From the NCBI GenBank assembly GCA_037969565.1, contig JBBKXQ010000069.1:1-23102 (forward strand): DNA of 23,102 nucleotides, written 5' to 3'. Position numbers and translations under genes: made by a program. Shown piece after piece: positions 14,943 to 22,352 of this stretch. Under the pieces are notes generated by a model. The model was not told the origin of the DNA. It made no database searches and was given only the letters and a program-made list of their open reading frames with translations. Origin of the DNA: SZUA-35 sp037969565 (GTDB taxonomy: Bacteria; Actinomycetota; Acidimicrobiia; Acidimicrobiales; SZUA-35). Numbering within the stretch: the stretch's first letter is position 1; every line of letters begins with the position of its first letter.

Positions 14943-15962
14943 TCAGGCTTGTTGGGCCAACTCATCGAGAACGCCCGAGGTGGCGGCGATCTGCATTGTT
15001 CGGGCCACGTCGATTGCCAGCGGTCCGTCCCAGCTGAGCATCACAGTGACGGTTTCACCGTGGGCGAAGCGGAGAACCCGCTCGCCGTCGAGGGCGATGA
15101 CGCCCGATGGTGCGTTCACCTGAATTGCTTGGTCGAGCCCGAGTTCAGCGAGCTGGGCGATGTCGATGTCGCTCAGGAGGCCGGGAGCCAGCGGCACCCG
15201 CACTCGATGGACGGCGGGCGGGCCCAACCGGATGTGGAGCCCAGTTGGCTCGTCACGGCAGACCGGACGCAGATGGCCCCCGATCGAGGACAGTCCGATC
15301 GCCTGTGGTTCGGCGAATGTGAGGAACAGCTCACCGATCGCCGCCGATTCCCAAATGGCCCCCGATCCCACTTCATTGCCGCTCAGGATCGCCACATCGA
15401 CGAGAGCGCGCTCGGTCGCGCTGCCAACCTGAACCAAGAGGGCCTTGCATCGCCGGGTGGCGGCCGCAGGATCAACCCGGCCCGTCGCAACGAGTCCGGT
15501 GGCCAGGCCCACCACGGTGGGTTCGATCACACCCGGAAAGGCATTGTTGGTTCCGGTCGAGATCGACGCCACGGGCACGGGCCCGCAAAATCCGGCTACC
15601 ACTCGGTTCGTCCCGTCGCCTCCGAGAACGACGATCGCGTCGACTTCCCTCGCAACCATTTCCTCCACGGCGACGGCAGTGTCAGAGGCCGTCTGGGTGA
15701 TGGGATGGTCGATGAACTCGAGCTTGGGCCAGCCCGCTCCGCTGGGCTTGGAAGACGTGGCAGCGAGACCGGCGGAGATGCCACCCATGTCACTCATCGA
15801 GATCACCCGGTCGACGCCGGCCGCTGACAATCCGGCCAGAAGCCGGCTCAGCATGTTCAGCTTGTGGTTCGTGGTGACCGCTGCGCCCGAGGCGACCAGG
15901 CGGCGAATGTCGCGGGCCGAGGCCGGGTTGGCGATCACGCCCACCACGCCGCCTGCTGACAT
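14943..15962 (-). CDS. acoX: AcoX-like protein (ATP-NAD kinase fold)
   Basis: The 339-residue product starts VVGVIANPASARDIRRLVA and has TNHKLNMLSRLLAGL, typical of AcoX. The kinase-fold nucleotide motif IVVLGGDGTNR lies at about 110-120, and STGTNNAFPG follows. AcoX proteins are encoded in acetoin-catabolism operons next to the E1 genes; they resemble NAD kinases, but their exact reaction is not established. It is the first gene of the four-gene minus-strand operon. The ATG at 15962 is supported by GGGAGGTG about 6 nt upstream; a frame to 16142 is not conserved. Spacing to E1alpha is about 50 nt. Confidence 0.85.
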   Translation of the reverse strand: MSAGGVVGVIANPASARDIRRLVASGAAVTTNHKLNMLSRLLAGLSAAGVDRVISMSDMGGISAGLAATSSKPSGAGWPKLEFIDHPITQTASDTAVAVEEMVAREVDAIVVLGGDGTNRVVAGFCGPVPVASISTGTNNAFPGVIEPTVVGLATGLVATGRVDPAAATRRCKALLVQVGSATERALVDVAILSGNEVGSGAIWESAAIGELFLTFAEPQAIGLSSIGGHLRPVCRDEPTGLHIRLGPPAVHRVRVPLAPGLLSDIDIAQLAELGLDQAIQVNAPSGVIALDGERVLRFAHGETVTVMLSWDGPLAIDVARTMQIAATSGVLDELAQQA

Positions 15963-16149
15963 CGATGCACCTCCCACCGAATCGTGGTTCAACGGTCCCG
16001 AATCCGAGATTTCCAGGGCCACCTCGTCTTGCTTTCCGACACTACCTGAACCGACCGAGCCGAGTTCTGTTTGCTCACAGCGTGAGCGGACATCACGATC
16101 GGGACCCGGGCCGTTCGACCATTGTTCCCAGACACGCGGCATCGAGCTG

Positions 16150-16163
16150 CGCTACGAGTAGCG
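16150..16163. promoter_or_regulatory. Inverted repeat abutting a start codon, candidate operator
   Basis: CGCTAC-GA-GTAGCG is a perfect 6-bp inverted repeat ending one base before the ATG at 16164, in the divergent region between acoX and the maleylpyruvate-isomerase-fold gene. It could be an operator or a small hairpin at the start of the transcript. Confidence 0.4.
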
Positions 16164-16892
16164 ATGGGCGACACTCTGCCCATGCCAGGAACGCCGATGC
16201 CGATGCCAGGAACACCTCCCAACGAGTTGTATGCCGCCACCCGCAACGGGTTGATCGAAATCGCCCGAACACTCACGCCCGATGAAGCCGAGATCGAGGT
16301 GCCACTGTGCCCCGGCTGGTCGGTGAAGGACGCCGTCGCACACGTCTGCGGAATCAACAGCGACCTTCTCGCCAAGCAACTCGCCGGGTTGGGAAGCGAC
16401 GAATGGACGGCGCGCCAGGTCAGCGACCGGGCCGATCTGACCATCCAGCAGGTGTGCGACGAGTGGACCTCGTATCGCGACGCAATCGACGCACTGTTCC
16501 GGGACGACCCGTTCATGGGCACTCGGCTCGTTGCCGATCTCATCGTGCACGTGCAAGACGTGCAGGATGCGCTCGAACTGCCCATCGACACCCAGTCCGA
16601 GGCCACGATGGTCGCAGCTCACCGCTACGTACCACCCCTTCAGGAACGAGCGCTGGAGCGCGTCGGCGTTTCGCTCACCGTGGAGTTCACCGATGGTTCG
16701 AGCTGGCCTGGCCCCGAGGGTGAGACGGTCCTGCAACTCCGCTGCACGCCGTACGACTTTCTGCGGTCGGTGACCGGACGACGCAGCCGACAACAAGTTG
16801 CGGCCCTCGACTGGACCGGTGATCCCTCCGCTCTGCTCGATCTGGCTTGGACCTCCTACGGGCCGCTCCTCAGCGCTGACGTCGCCGTTTAG
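16164..16892 (+). CDS. Maleylpyruvate isomerase/DinB-fold family protein
   Basis: The 242-residue product has the MDMPI-type four-helix domain: LPMPG leader, LIEIARTLTPDEAEIEVPLCPGWSVKDAVAHVCGI (metal-site His in AHVCG) and LVADLIVHVQDVQDAL with the second His. A C-terminal beta-rich part follows (VGVSLTVEFTDGSSW, LQLRCTPYDFLRSVTGRRSR), as in mycothiol-dependent maleylpyruvate isomerase relatives. Family members use or are thought to use mycothiol and a metal; the substrate here is unknown. The start is uncertain: ATG 16164 or ATG 16182, the second having GACACT 6 nt upstream as a possible leaderless promoter. The first 15 codons contain a small repeat of ATGCCAGGAAC. Confidence 0.75.
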   Translation: MGDTLPMPGTPMPMPGTPPNELYAATRNGLIEIARTLTPDEAEIEVPLCPGWSVKDAVAHVCGINSDLLAKQLAGLGSDEWTARQVSDRADLTIQQVCDEWTSYRDAIDALFRDDPFMGTRLVADLIVHVQDVQDALELPIDTQSEATMVAAHRYVPPLQERALERVGVSLTVEFTDGSSWPGPEGETVLQLRCTPYDFLRSVTGRRSRQQVAALDWTGDPSALLDLAWTSYGPLLSADVAV

Positions 16893-16941
16893 CCCTCCCT
16901 TCTCTGCCGCCGACGGACGTACCCGATCGATCCTCTGTCGG

Positions 16942-16956
16942 ACGAGCACGGCTCGT
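16942..16956 (+). terminator. Small hairpin after the isomerase-fold gene
   Basis: ACGAGC and GCTCGT pair (6 bp) around ACG, 50 nt after the stop and about 70 nt before the M28 peptidase start. It could be a weak terminator or an operator; a TAATGT box just downstream (near 16968) may be the -10 of the peptidase promoter. Confidence 0.3.
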
Positions 16957-17025
16957 GCGGACTCACTAATGTCAGGCGGCGGGTAAAGGCACCAACCAAA
17001 CGAAATACGACGGAAGAGGGCAAAC

Positions 17026-18498
17026 ATGTTGAAACGGGTTTTGGTCGCGTTCGCAGTGATTTGCAGTCTGCTGGTGGCTTCAGGGCCGGCAGCCTCGGCA
17101 GGCCCAGCGTCTTGCGGTAACAGAGTGAACAACACACTCGAGAAATTGATGGAATGCGTCACCGTCGACGGTGTGCGCAGCCATCAAGCAGCATTGCAGG
17201 CAGTCGCCGACGCCAACAACGGCATTCGTACCTCTGGAACGCCGGGCTACGACGCCTCGGTCGACTACGTGGTTTCCCAGCTCGAGGGAGCCGGTTACGC
17301 CACGACCGTGCAGCCCTTCACCTATCAGACGTTCATCACACTTTCGCCAACCGTTCTCGAGCAGGTAGCTCCTCCGCCTGCTGGTCCAGTCGTCACCAAC
17401 ATCATGAGTTATTCGGGCAGCGGCGACGTCACCGCACCCGTCAGCACACTCTCAACTATCACCGGCTGCAATGCCGTTGATTTCGCAGGCTTCACCGTCG
17501 GCAACATTGCGCTCATCAGCCGCGGCGCCTGTTCCTTTGCGATCAAGGCAACCAATGCCTTCAACGCAGGTGCAAGCGGCGTGATTATTTACAACAACAC
17601 CTCCGGCACCCTCAACGGCACCCTGTCCAGCACGTTCACGCTCGACATCGGCGTCACTGCAGTCACGCAGGACGTCGGCCAGGCACTCGCCGCAACCTCC
17701 GGTCTCGTCATGCGGCTGAAGACCGACACCTTCCGGGGCGAAGCCACGACCTACAACGTGTTGGCTGAAACGAAGTCAGGCGATCCCGACAACGTCGTGA
17801 TGGTCGGCGCTCACCTCGATTCGGTGAACGCCGGCCCTGGAATCCAGGACAACGGCTCGGGCTCCGCAGCCATCCTCGAGGTGGCCATCCAGATGGCGAA
17901 GGTGAAGCCGGTCAACAAGGTGCGATTTGCGTGGTGGGGTGCCGAAGAATCCGGCCTCGTCGGCTCGACGTACTACGTCAACAACCTGACCCCGGATCAG
18001 TTGGACGACATAGCCCTTTACCTCAACTTCGACATGATCGGATCGCCCAACTACTTCTTCGGAATCTATGACGGTGACGATTCCGACGCCGTCGGAGCTG
18101 GCCCCGGGCCCACCGGCTCAGCCCAGATCGAGAAGACCTTCGAGGCGTTCTACACCCAGCGAGGCGAACCGTTCGAGGGCACCGACTTCTCCGGTCGGTC
18201 CGACTACGGCCCGTTCATTGCGGTGGGAGTTCCGGCCGGTGGTCTCTTCACCGGCGCTGAGGGCATCAAGACGCCAGCACAGGCCGCTCTCTACGGCGGG
18301 ACCGCAGGACAGCAATACGATCCCTGCTACCACCTGGCGTGTGACACCTTCGACAACATCAGCCTCAAGGCCCTCGAGGTCAACAGTGATGCTGTCGCTT
18401 ACGCAACGTTGAACTACGCGATGAGCACCAAGCTGATCAACGGAGGCAAGAGCAAGGGCAACTTCAAGCCACCGAAGGATGATCACGTCATGAGCTGA
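17026..18498 (+). CDS. Secreted M28-family aminopeptidase with PA domain
   Basis: The 490-residue product has a signal peptide (residues 1-25, cleavage near ASA-G). An inserted PA domain spans about 120-230 (VDFAGFTVGNIALISRGACSFAIKATNA...). The M28 zinc site is complete: H263 in GAHLDS, D275 in QDNGSG, E307 (base) and E308 in GAEESG, D336 in NFDMIG and H436 in CYHLACDT. It should be a co-catalytic two-zinc exo-aminopeptidase acting outside the membrane to release N-terminal amino acids from peptides. The ATG has AGAGGG 6 nt upstream. The tail is basic and short (GGKSKGNFKPPKDD). It stands alone with hairpins after it. Confidence 0.92.
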   Translation: MLKRVLVAFAVICSLLVASGPAASAGPASCGNRVNNTLEKLMECVTVDGVRSHQAALQAVADANNGIRTSGTPGYDASVDYVVSQLEGAGYATTVQPFTYQTFITLSPTVLEQVAPPPAGPVVTNIMSYSGSGDVTAPVSTLSTITGCNAVDFAGFTVGNIALISRGACSFAIKATNAFNAGASGVIIYNNTSGTLNGTLSSTFTLDIGVTAVTQDVGQALAATSGLVMRLKTDTFRGEATTYNVLAETKSGDPDNVVMVGAHLDSVNAGPGIQDNGSGSAAILEVAIQMAKVKPVNKVRFAWWGAEESGLVGSTYYVNNLTPDQLDDIALYLNFDMIGSPNYFFGIYDGDDSDAVGAGPGPTGSAQIEKTFEAFYTQRGEPFEGTDFSGRSDYGPFIAVGVPAGGLFTGAEGIKTPAQAALYGGTAGQQYDPCYHLACDTFDNISLKALEVNSDAVAYATLNYAMSTKLINGGKSKGNFKPPKDDHVMS

Positions 18499-18558
18499 CC
18501 GTTTACGGTCGAGCGACCCGAGCCGGCCCCGTCGATCTCGACGAGGCCGGCTCGTCGC
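18497..18558. terminator. Double hairpin, bidirectional terminator
   Basis: A first hairpin (GACCG-TTTA-CGGTC) overlaps the M28 stop codon. A second, longer one spans 18519-18554: a 10-bp stem CGAGCCGGCC/GGCCGGCTCG, one mismatch, then CGTCGA/TCGACG. Both lie between two convergent genes. Confidence 0.75.
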
Positions 18559-18578
18559 GTCAGGCATGCACCTTGCCG

Positions 18579-19247
18579 CTAGAAGACGGGGAACACGGCG
18601 GGGCTACTCGACCGCTCGGAGCGGGCCAGGGCATAAAGCACTTCCCAGTCGCCATGAGTATTTCGGGCGATGCCCTGCACGATGTCGATCACGATGGCCG
18701 GACCCTCCGGGTTGGTCGCCGGTCGAGCTTCACCGACGCTGACGGCGAGATCGTCGAGGTGGAGCAACACTTCGATCAGGCGAGTCCGACAGAAGTCGTC
18801 GAGCGTGAGCATTCGTCCACCGAGTGCGCCGACAAGTCGATCAACGGGTTCCTCGGAAAGCCGCTGGCGCAACTGGTCGACAAGCATCAGACACTTCGCT
18901 GCCGTTGCCTCTGCCCCGATCTCGGACTCGCCGGCCGACACATTCTTGATCTGCTCGTGTATCGGAGAGTCGATGGCGGCATGGAAATAGGTGACCGGAG
19001 TGAGGAGCGCCCCCTCGGGCGTGGCGGCTGGGTCGGTGCGGTCGAGGTAGGCGATGGTGGCGCCGGCGGCACGAACGAGGTGGGCACACAATGCGCCGAC
19101 CGTCATGCCTTCGAGCGCTGACGGGGCATCCCATTGGGCCGCAACACTTGGTCGGGCCATCAGCTCGGCGGCAGCCTCAGCCGCCTCGATGACGAGCTCC
19201 CGCACCCGGGCCGACGAGGCCTGATCACCATCCTTGGTCACGGACAC
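18579..19247 (-). CDS. Maleylpyruvate isomerase N-terminal domain (MDMPI/DinB-like) protein
   Basis: This 222-residue helical protein is of the same broad fold as the gene at 16164, but from a different branch. It has W-D-A-P-SALEGMTVGALCAHLVRAAG in place of the PGWSVKDLVAHL signature, and TLDDFCRTRLIEVLLHLDDLAVSVG with a second metal-site His. The family is linked to mycothiol chemistry; the role is unknown. Start: GTG 19247 is used; GTG 19241 would have TACGCT 8 nt upstream, consistent with leaderless transcription, and no Shine-Dalgarno exists for either. It converges with the M28 gene and lies 61 nt downstream of the Sec peroxiredoxin on the same strand, so the two could be co-transcribed. 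Confidence 0.75.
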   Translation of the reverse strand: MSVTKDGDQASSARVRELVIEAAEAAAELMARPSVAAQWDAPSALEGMTVGALCAHLVRAAGATIAYLDRTDPAATPEGALLTPVTYFHAAIDSPIHEQIKNVSAGESEIGAEATAAKCLMLVDQLRQRLSEEPVDRLVGALGGRMLTLDDFCRTRLIEVLLHLDDLAVSVGEARPATNPEGPAIVIDIVQGIARNTHGDWEVLYALARSERSSSPAVFPVF

Positions 19248-19308
19248 CGAGCGTAGATGACAACGACGTTTGGTTTCATCTCGCCGCTCTCGTCCGTCGA
19301 CGCGATGC

Positions 19309-19767
19309 TCAGGCCCCGGCAGCGTGAGCCCGCAGCACCTCGAGCGCGTCGTCAGCGTGAGCGTTCATGCTCGTTTCACTGTTGATGACGGCGAGGACCG
19401 TTCGATCGACACCGATGACGAAGGTCGACCGCTTGGTGGGAAGCGGACCCATCCGCTTCACGCCGAAGGCCTTGATCACCTTTTTCGTGGGGTCCGAAAG
19501 GAGCGGGAACCCAAGATCATTCTCGTCGTCGAACTGCTTCTGCCGATCAACCTGATCGGCGCTCATTCCCACGATCGTTGCTCCGAGTTCGGCGAACTCG
19601 GTCTTCAGATCACGAAAATGCTGCGATTCCAGCGTTCAACCAGGGGTCTTGGCCTTGATGTAGAAGTAGAGAACCAATGGTCCGGTGGCCACGAGATCGG
19701 TGAGACGCACGGTTGCACCGTGCTGATCCAGAACCTCGAAATCGTCGACGATGTCACCTGTGTTCAC
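19309..19767 (-). CDS. BCP/Prx-type peroxiredoxin, selenoprotein (in-frame TGA at 19636-19638 read as Sec44)
   Basis: Read through the TGA this is a complete 152-residue thiol-peroxidase-fold protein, the usual length for bacterioferritin comigratory protein (BCP). It starts NTGDIVDDFEVLDQHG, then LVLYFYIKAKTPG-U44-TLES and HFRDLKTEF. The BCP active site is KAxTPGCTxE, so the TGA is exactly the peroxidatic Cys. Downstream parts are also canonical: TIVGMSADQ, FPLLSDPTKKVIKAFGV, RSTFVIGVD. There is no Cys anywhere, so no resolving Cys; Sec44 would react with peroxide and be regenerated by an external thiol such as mycothiol or thioredoxin (inference). The GTG at 19767 lies 7 nt after a TAGTGT box and no Shine-Dalgarno is present; GTG 19776 is an alternative. 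A reader ignoring Sec sees only a truncated protein from 19572. A pseudogene is unlikely given the intact remainder. Confidence 0.9.
19602..19618 (-). promoter_or_regulatory. Candidate bacterial SECIS hairpin of the Sec peroxiredoxin
   Basis: On the transcript TTTTC pairs with GAAGA (5 bp, one G-U) around the loop GTGATCT. The loop starts 23 nt after the TGA and begins with G, as the bacterial SECIS rule requires. The stem is weaker than that of the AhpD-like gene. Folding by eye only. Confidence 0.45.
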
Positions 19768-19774
19768 GTCGTGC

Positions 19775-19780
19775 ACACTA
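19775..19780 (-). promoter_or_regulatory. Candidate -10 box (TAGTGT) of the Sec peroxiredoxin
   Basis: TAGTGT on the minus strand ends 7 nt before the GTG at 19767, the same arrangement as TAGCTT before the lipoprotein gene at 2940, and suggests a leaderless transcript. No clear -35 box. Confidence 0.4.
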
Positions 19781-19881
19781 GGGCCGGCACGTCACCGGTT
19801 GTGGAACCGCGATCCGAAACGGTGAGGTGGCGCATTTCACGAACCCCCCTTGCTCACGCACTTCTCGACTGGAAGAACCCC

Positions 19882-20844
19882 ATGCCGCGCCCAGTGATCA
19901 TCGACACCGATCCGGGTGTCGACGACATCCTCGCCATCTTCCTCGCCATCGCATCACCGGAACTCGACCTGATCGGGCTCACCTCCGTGTACGGAAACGT
20001 GACGGGGCCTCGGGCTGCCGACAATGCCCGGCGCCTGCTGGACATCGCCGGGCAATCACACCTGCCGGTGGCCGAGGGAGCGGGGGCACCGATGGTGGGC
20101 GCTCCGATCGGCCCCGTGGGCTTCATCCATGGCGAGAACGGTCTCGGTGATGTAGCGCTCGCCGCACCCAGCCGGCCCCACCACGATCTCGACGCCGCCC
20201 AGTTCATGATCGCCGAAGCTCTGGCCCGACCGGGCGAGATCACGATCATTGCGATCGGTCCGCTGACCAATCTGGCCAACGCCGTGGCGCTGCACCCGTC
20301 ACTTCCTTCACTCATTCGAGAAGTCGTGATCATGGGGGGCAACGCCTACTGCGGCGGGAATGCCTCGGCCGCGGCCGAAGCCAACATCCTGAACGATCCC
20401 GAGGCGGCCGACGTGGTGTTCGCTCAGGACTGGCCCCTCACCATGGTTGGTCTCGACATCACCGACACCACCACCCTGTCACCGGCGAATCTGGAGCGGA
20501 TCGCCTCGGGTGGCGGACCGACCCACCGCTTCATGGGGGCAGCGACACCCTTCTATCAACGCTTCTACGAGCAGGCGATCCCGGGTTATCAGGGCCTCCG
20601 CCCTCACGACGCGGTGGCCGTGGCCTACCTGATCGATCCAGAGCTGTTCGAGACCGTGGATCGCCCGGTGGCCGTTGGGCTCACCGGAATCGGTCGGGGC
20701 AAGACGTGGCCCGCCGAACCGCACCACATCCAACCTGGCACTCCCTGGGTGGGGCGCCGAGCCATGACCTTGTGCGTGGGCGGTGACAGCGCCGGAATCG
20801 ACGAGCTGATCACCAAGCGATTGGCGGCCCCGATCACCCCGTGA
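19882..20844 (+). CDS. Inosine-uridine-preferring-type nucleoside hydrolase
   Basis: This 320-residue protein begins with the family hallmark DTDPGVDD (residues 8-15), the Ca-binding Asp cluster. It also has AIGPLTNLA, VVIMGGNAY, the EANILNDPEAADVVF segment and HDAVAVAYLIDPELF with the catalytic-region His. It cleaves the N-glycosidic bond of ribonucleosides to base and ribose in the cytoplasm, for nucleoside salvage. Length is normal for IunH/RihA-type enzymes. The ATG at 19882 has GGAAG about 7 nt upstream; the frame runs back to 19270 but that is the antisense of the peroxiredoxin gene. It is divergent from the Sec peroxiredoxin. Base preference cannot be told. Confidence 0.92.
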   Translation: MPRPVIIDTDPGVDDILAIFLAIASPELDLIGLTSVYGNVTGPRAADNARRLLDIAGQSHLPVAEGAGAPMVGAPIGPVGFIHGENGLGDVALAAPSRPHHDLDAAQFMIAEALARPGEITIIAIGPLTNLANAVALHPSLPSLIREVVIMGGNAYCGGNASAAAEANILNDPEAADVVFAQDWPLTMVGLDITDTTTLSPANLERIASGGGPTHRFMGAATPFYQRFYEQAIPGYQGLRPHDAVAVAYLIDPELFETVDRPVAVGLTGIGRGKTWPAEPHHIQPGTPWVGRRAMTLCVGGDSAGIDELITKRLAAPITP

Positions 20845-20865
20845 TCATGTCGACGTCGCCAGACT

Positions 20866-21066
20866 CTAAACATCATCGCTGCTGGCTTCGCTCACCGGCG
20901 ATGGAGTGAGGTCGGCCAAGAACGCTTCTGCTCGAGCGGCAAACACAACGGCTGAAACCTGAGGTTCTTTCGAACCCCGCTGCTTCAGTCGTTCTGCGAA
21001 CTGCTCGAGCAAAAGCTCCCGGCTCTCGGCGCTCTTGCCGAGCTGCTTTGGGTCTAGGCCAGCCAT
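20866..21066 (-). CDS. Small 66-residue hypothetical protein, coupled to the sigma-like gene
   Basis: The ATG at 21066 lies inside the end of the upstream sigma-like gene (stop at 21054), a 13-nt overlap that implies translational coupling. The product (MAGLDPKQLGKSAESRELLLEQF...) is charged and helical, with no Cys, signal peptide or membrane segment. A short helical protein encoded directly after a sigma-like factor could be a partner or modulator of it; that is inference from position only. I do not recognise a family. Confidence 0.6.
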   Translation of the reverse strand: MAGLDPKQLGKSAESRELLLEQFAERLKQRGSKEPQVSAVVFAARAEAFLADLTPSPVSEASSDDV

Positions 21067-21716
21067 GCCAACTCCCTCAGTGACACATAGCGGCGATCGG
21101 TGGTGGCGAGTTGCAGCACCTTCTTGCGCATGCGTCGATCGATCTGGCGCACATTCGCCGCCTGCAGGCCACACAAATCGGCCACAGTGTGGGAGGGACT
21201 CGGATCGCCGAACGCGCACTGCGTTCGGTATTCCAGGTGAACCGCCGCGTCTCGCTCCGACCCGACGGACTGCACGGCTTCGAGCAGAAGCCGCACGGTG
21301 GGTTCGGCCGCCGCGATCACCTCGAAGCTGGCCGGGATGGTGGGTGAGGTCGATGCAGGCTCGATCTCGCAAACGTTGGCACCGGCCCGAGCCGAATCGA
21401 GCTCGACCGAACGGTGACCCACCTCTCTCCCCACAAGGGCCAGGATGGGGCGATCACCCCACACCCAGGGGAGGGAAGATGCGGGGTCGTAGGCCGCACC
21501 GTGGTCGAGAAACCAGAAGGCCACGTCGAGGACCAGGCCTTCCACTCGACCCGCGTCGCTGATCACATCGGTGCGACCCATCGAGCGGAGGTGACGACAG
21601 ACCACGCGGCCGAGTTCGCTGCCGAACTGGGTGGAAAGTGCCCACACCATGGCAACCTCGCCTTCGATCAATCGACGCATCACCTCCTCGAGGTTCCTGC
21701 GGCGCTGTGCTTCCAT
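21054..21716 (-). CDS. Putative sigma-70-like transcription factor
   Basis: The 220-residue protein's C-terminus (about 150-205) reads RDAAVHLEYRTQCAFGD then TVADLCGLQAANVRQIDRRMRKKVLQLA, a helix-turn-helix resembling sigma region 4. The N-terminal half is helical, with a Trp-rich stretch (AAYDPASSLPWVWGDRPILAL) as in sigma region 2 to 3. This is a weak, pattern-level match; a general HTH regulator is the alternative. The ATG at 21716 is chosen for a strong AAGGAGAG 5 nt upstream; a frame to 22097 overlaps the MerR-like gene. It is second in a three-gene minus-strand cluster and its SD and ATG are buried in a 12-bp inverted repeat. Confidence 0.6.
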   Translation of the reverse strand: MEAQRRRNLEEVMRRLIEGEVAMVWALSTQFGSELGRVVCRHLRSMGRTDVISDAGRVEGLVLDVAFWFLDHGAAYDPASSLPWVWGDRPILALVGREVGHRSVELDSARAGANVCEIEPASTSPTIPASFEVIAAAEPTVRLLLEAVQSVGSERDAAVHLEYRTQCAFGDPSPSHTVADLCGLQAANVRQIDRRMRKKVLQLATTDRRYVSLRELAWLA

Positions 21717-21771
21717 TGCTCTCTCCTTTGATCGGGCCGCCGGGAGTTCGGGCGGCGCTAGGAGAGCAATG
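21714..21771 (-). promoter_or_regulatory. Leader hairpin sequestering SD and start codon of the sigma-like gene
   Basis: On the transcript CATTGCTCTCCT (21771-21760) is the exact reverse complement of AGGAGAGCAATG (21725-21714), which contains the Shine-Dalgarno and the AUG. Within it GCCGCC and GGCGGC (21736-21741 and 21751-21756) form an inner hairpin. The 5' arm starts 4 nt after the stop codon of the MerR-like gene, so a ribosome finishing that gene would cover it. Confidence 0.75.
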
Positions 21772-21775
21772 ATGA

Positions 21776-22195
21776 TCAGGGGGTGTGACAGTCTCGGAGA
21801 CGAGCGAGAAATGCGGCCGGATCGAACACCACCGGAGCCTTCCGATCCGAAGCCCGCAGATCGATTTCGACCGGCGGATATCCGAATTCGATCGGCGCCC
21901 GTTTGCGAAGGTCGATGACGAGCCAGTCGTCGCCGCTCGGCACACCACGCAACATCTCCCGGAAGATCGCGTTCACGCGAGCTCGGCTCACGTTGGCTTC
22001 GCTGAACCGCAGGGCCGCACCGACGGCCAGCGCATCGTCGAGCGGGAGTTGTCCGTCGACAACCCGATGGCCATGGTGCTCGAGCGCAATGATCCACGTG
22101 CGCAGCTGCCGGGGGCTGCAGCCCGACGCGTTGCGAATAGCTGCTTCGCTGAACATCTCCGTGCCAGGCATTTCCGTCTTGCTGGACACTGCCAC
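21776..22195 (-). CDS. Putative MerR-like DNA-binding protein
   Basis: The 139-residue product's early part reads FSEAAIRNASGCSPRQLRTWIIALEHHGHRV, which resembles the winged-helix DNA-binding region of MerR proteins. It is followed by LDDALAVGAALRFSEANVSRARVNAIFREML and a C-terminal half with WLVIDLRKRAPIEFGYPP. The C-terminal effector part is unrecognised. The GTG at 22195 is chosen because GGAGG lies 7 nt upstream; an ATG at 22171 would also work and a longer frame reaches 22342. It is the first gene of the cluster with the sigma-like and 66-residue proteins. The family call is tentative. Confidence 0.6.
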   Translation of the reverse strand: MAVSSKTEMPGTEMFSEAAIRNASGCSPRQLRTWIIALEHHGHRVVDGQLPLDDALAVGAALRFSEANVSRARVNAIFREMLRGVPSGDDWLVIDLRKRAPIEFGYPPVEIDLRASDRKAPVVFDPAAFLARLRDCHTP

Positions 22196-22352
22196 TTCGC
22201 CGCCTCCGAAATCACTCCGTCTGGCATTGCATCGAACGCCGTTCGACATTCCCGTTGGAACGCGTCCCGCCCGCAACTCTACGTGATGGGCGCAATCCAA
22301 ACGCCGATCGTCATCAGCGGGCTTGGGAATGCGTTCGAGCACCCGGTGTGAG

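Noticed and set aside
13166..15037. Long 623-codon open frame on the plus strand
   Set aside because: It is antisense to the E1alpha and E1beta genes; its translation is low-complexity Gly/Asp/His/Arg-rich with no family features, typical of the shadow of GC-rich codons.
19309..19572. Truncated peroxiredoxin pseudogene
   Set aside because: The frame continues upstream through one TGA that sits exactly on the peroxidatic residue to a full, normal N-terminus with no other defect.
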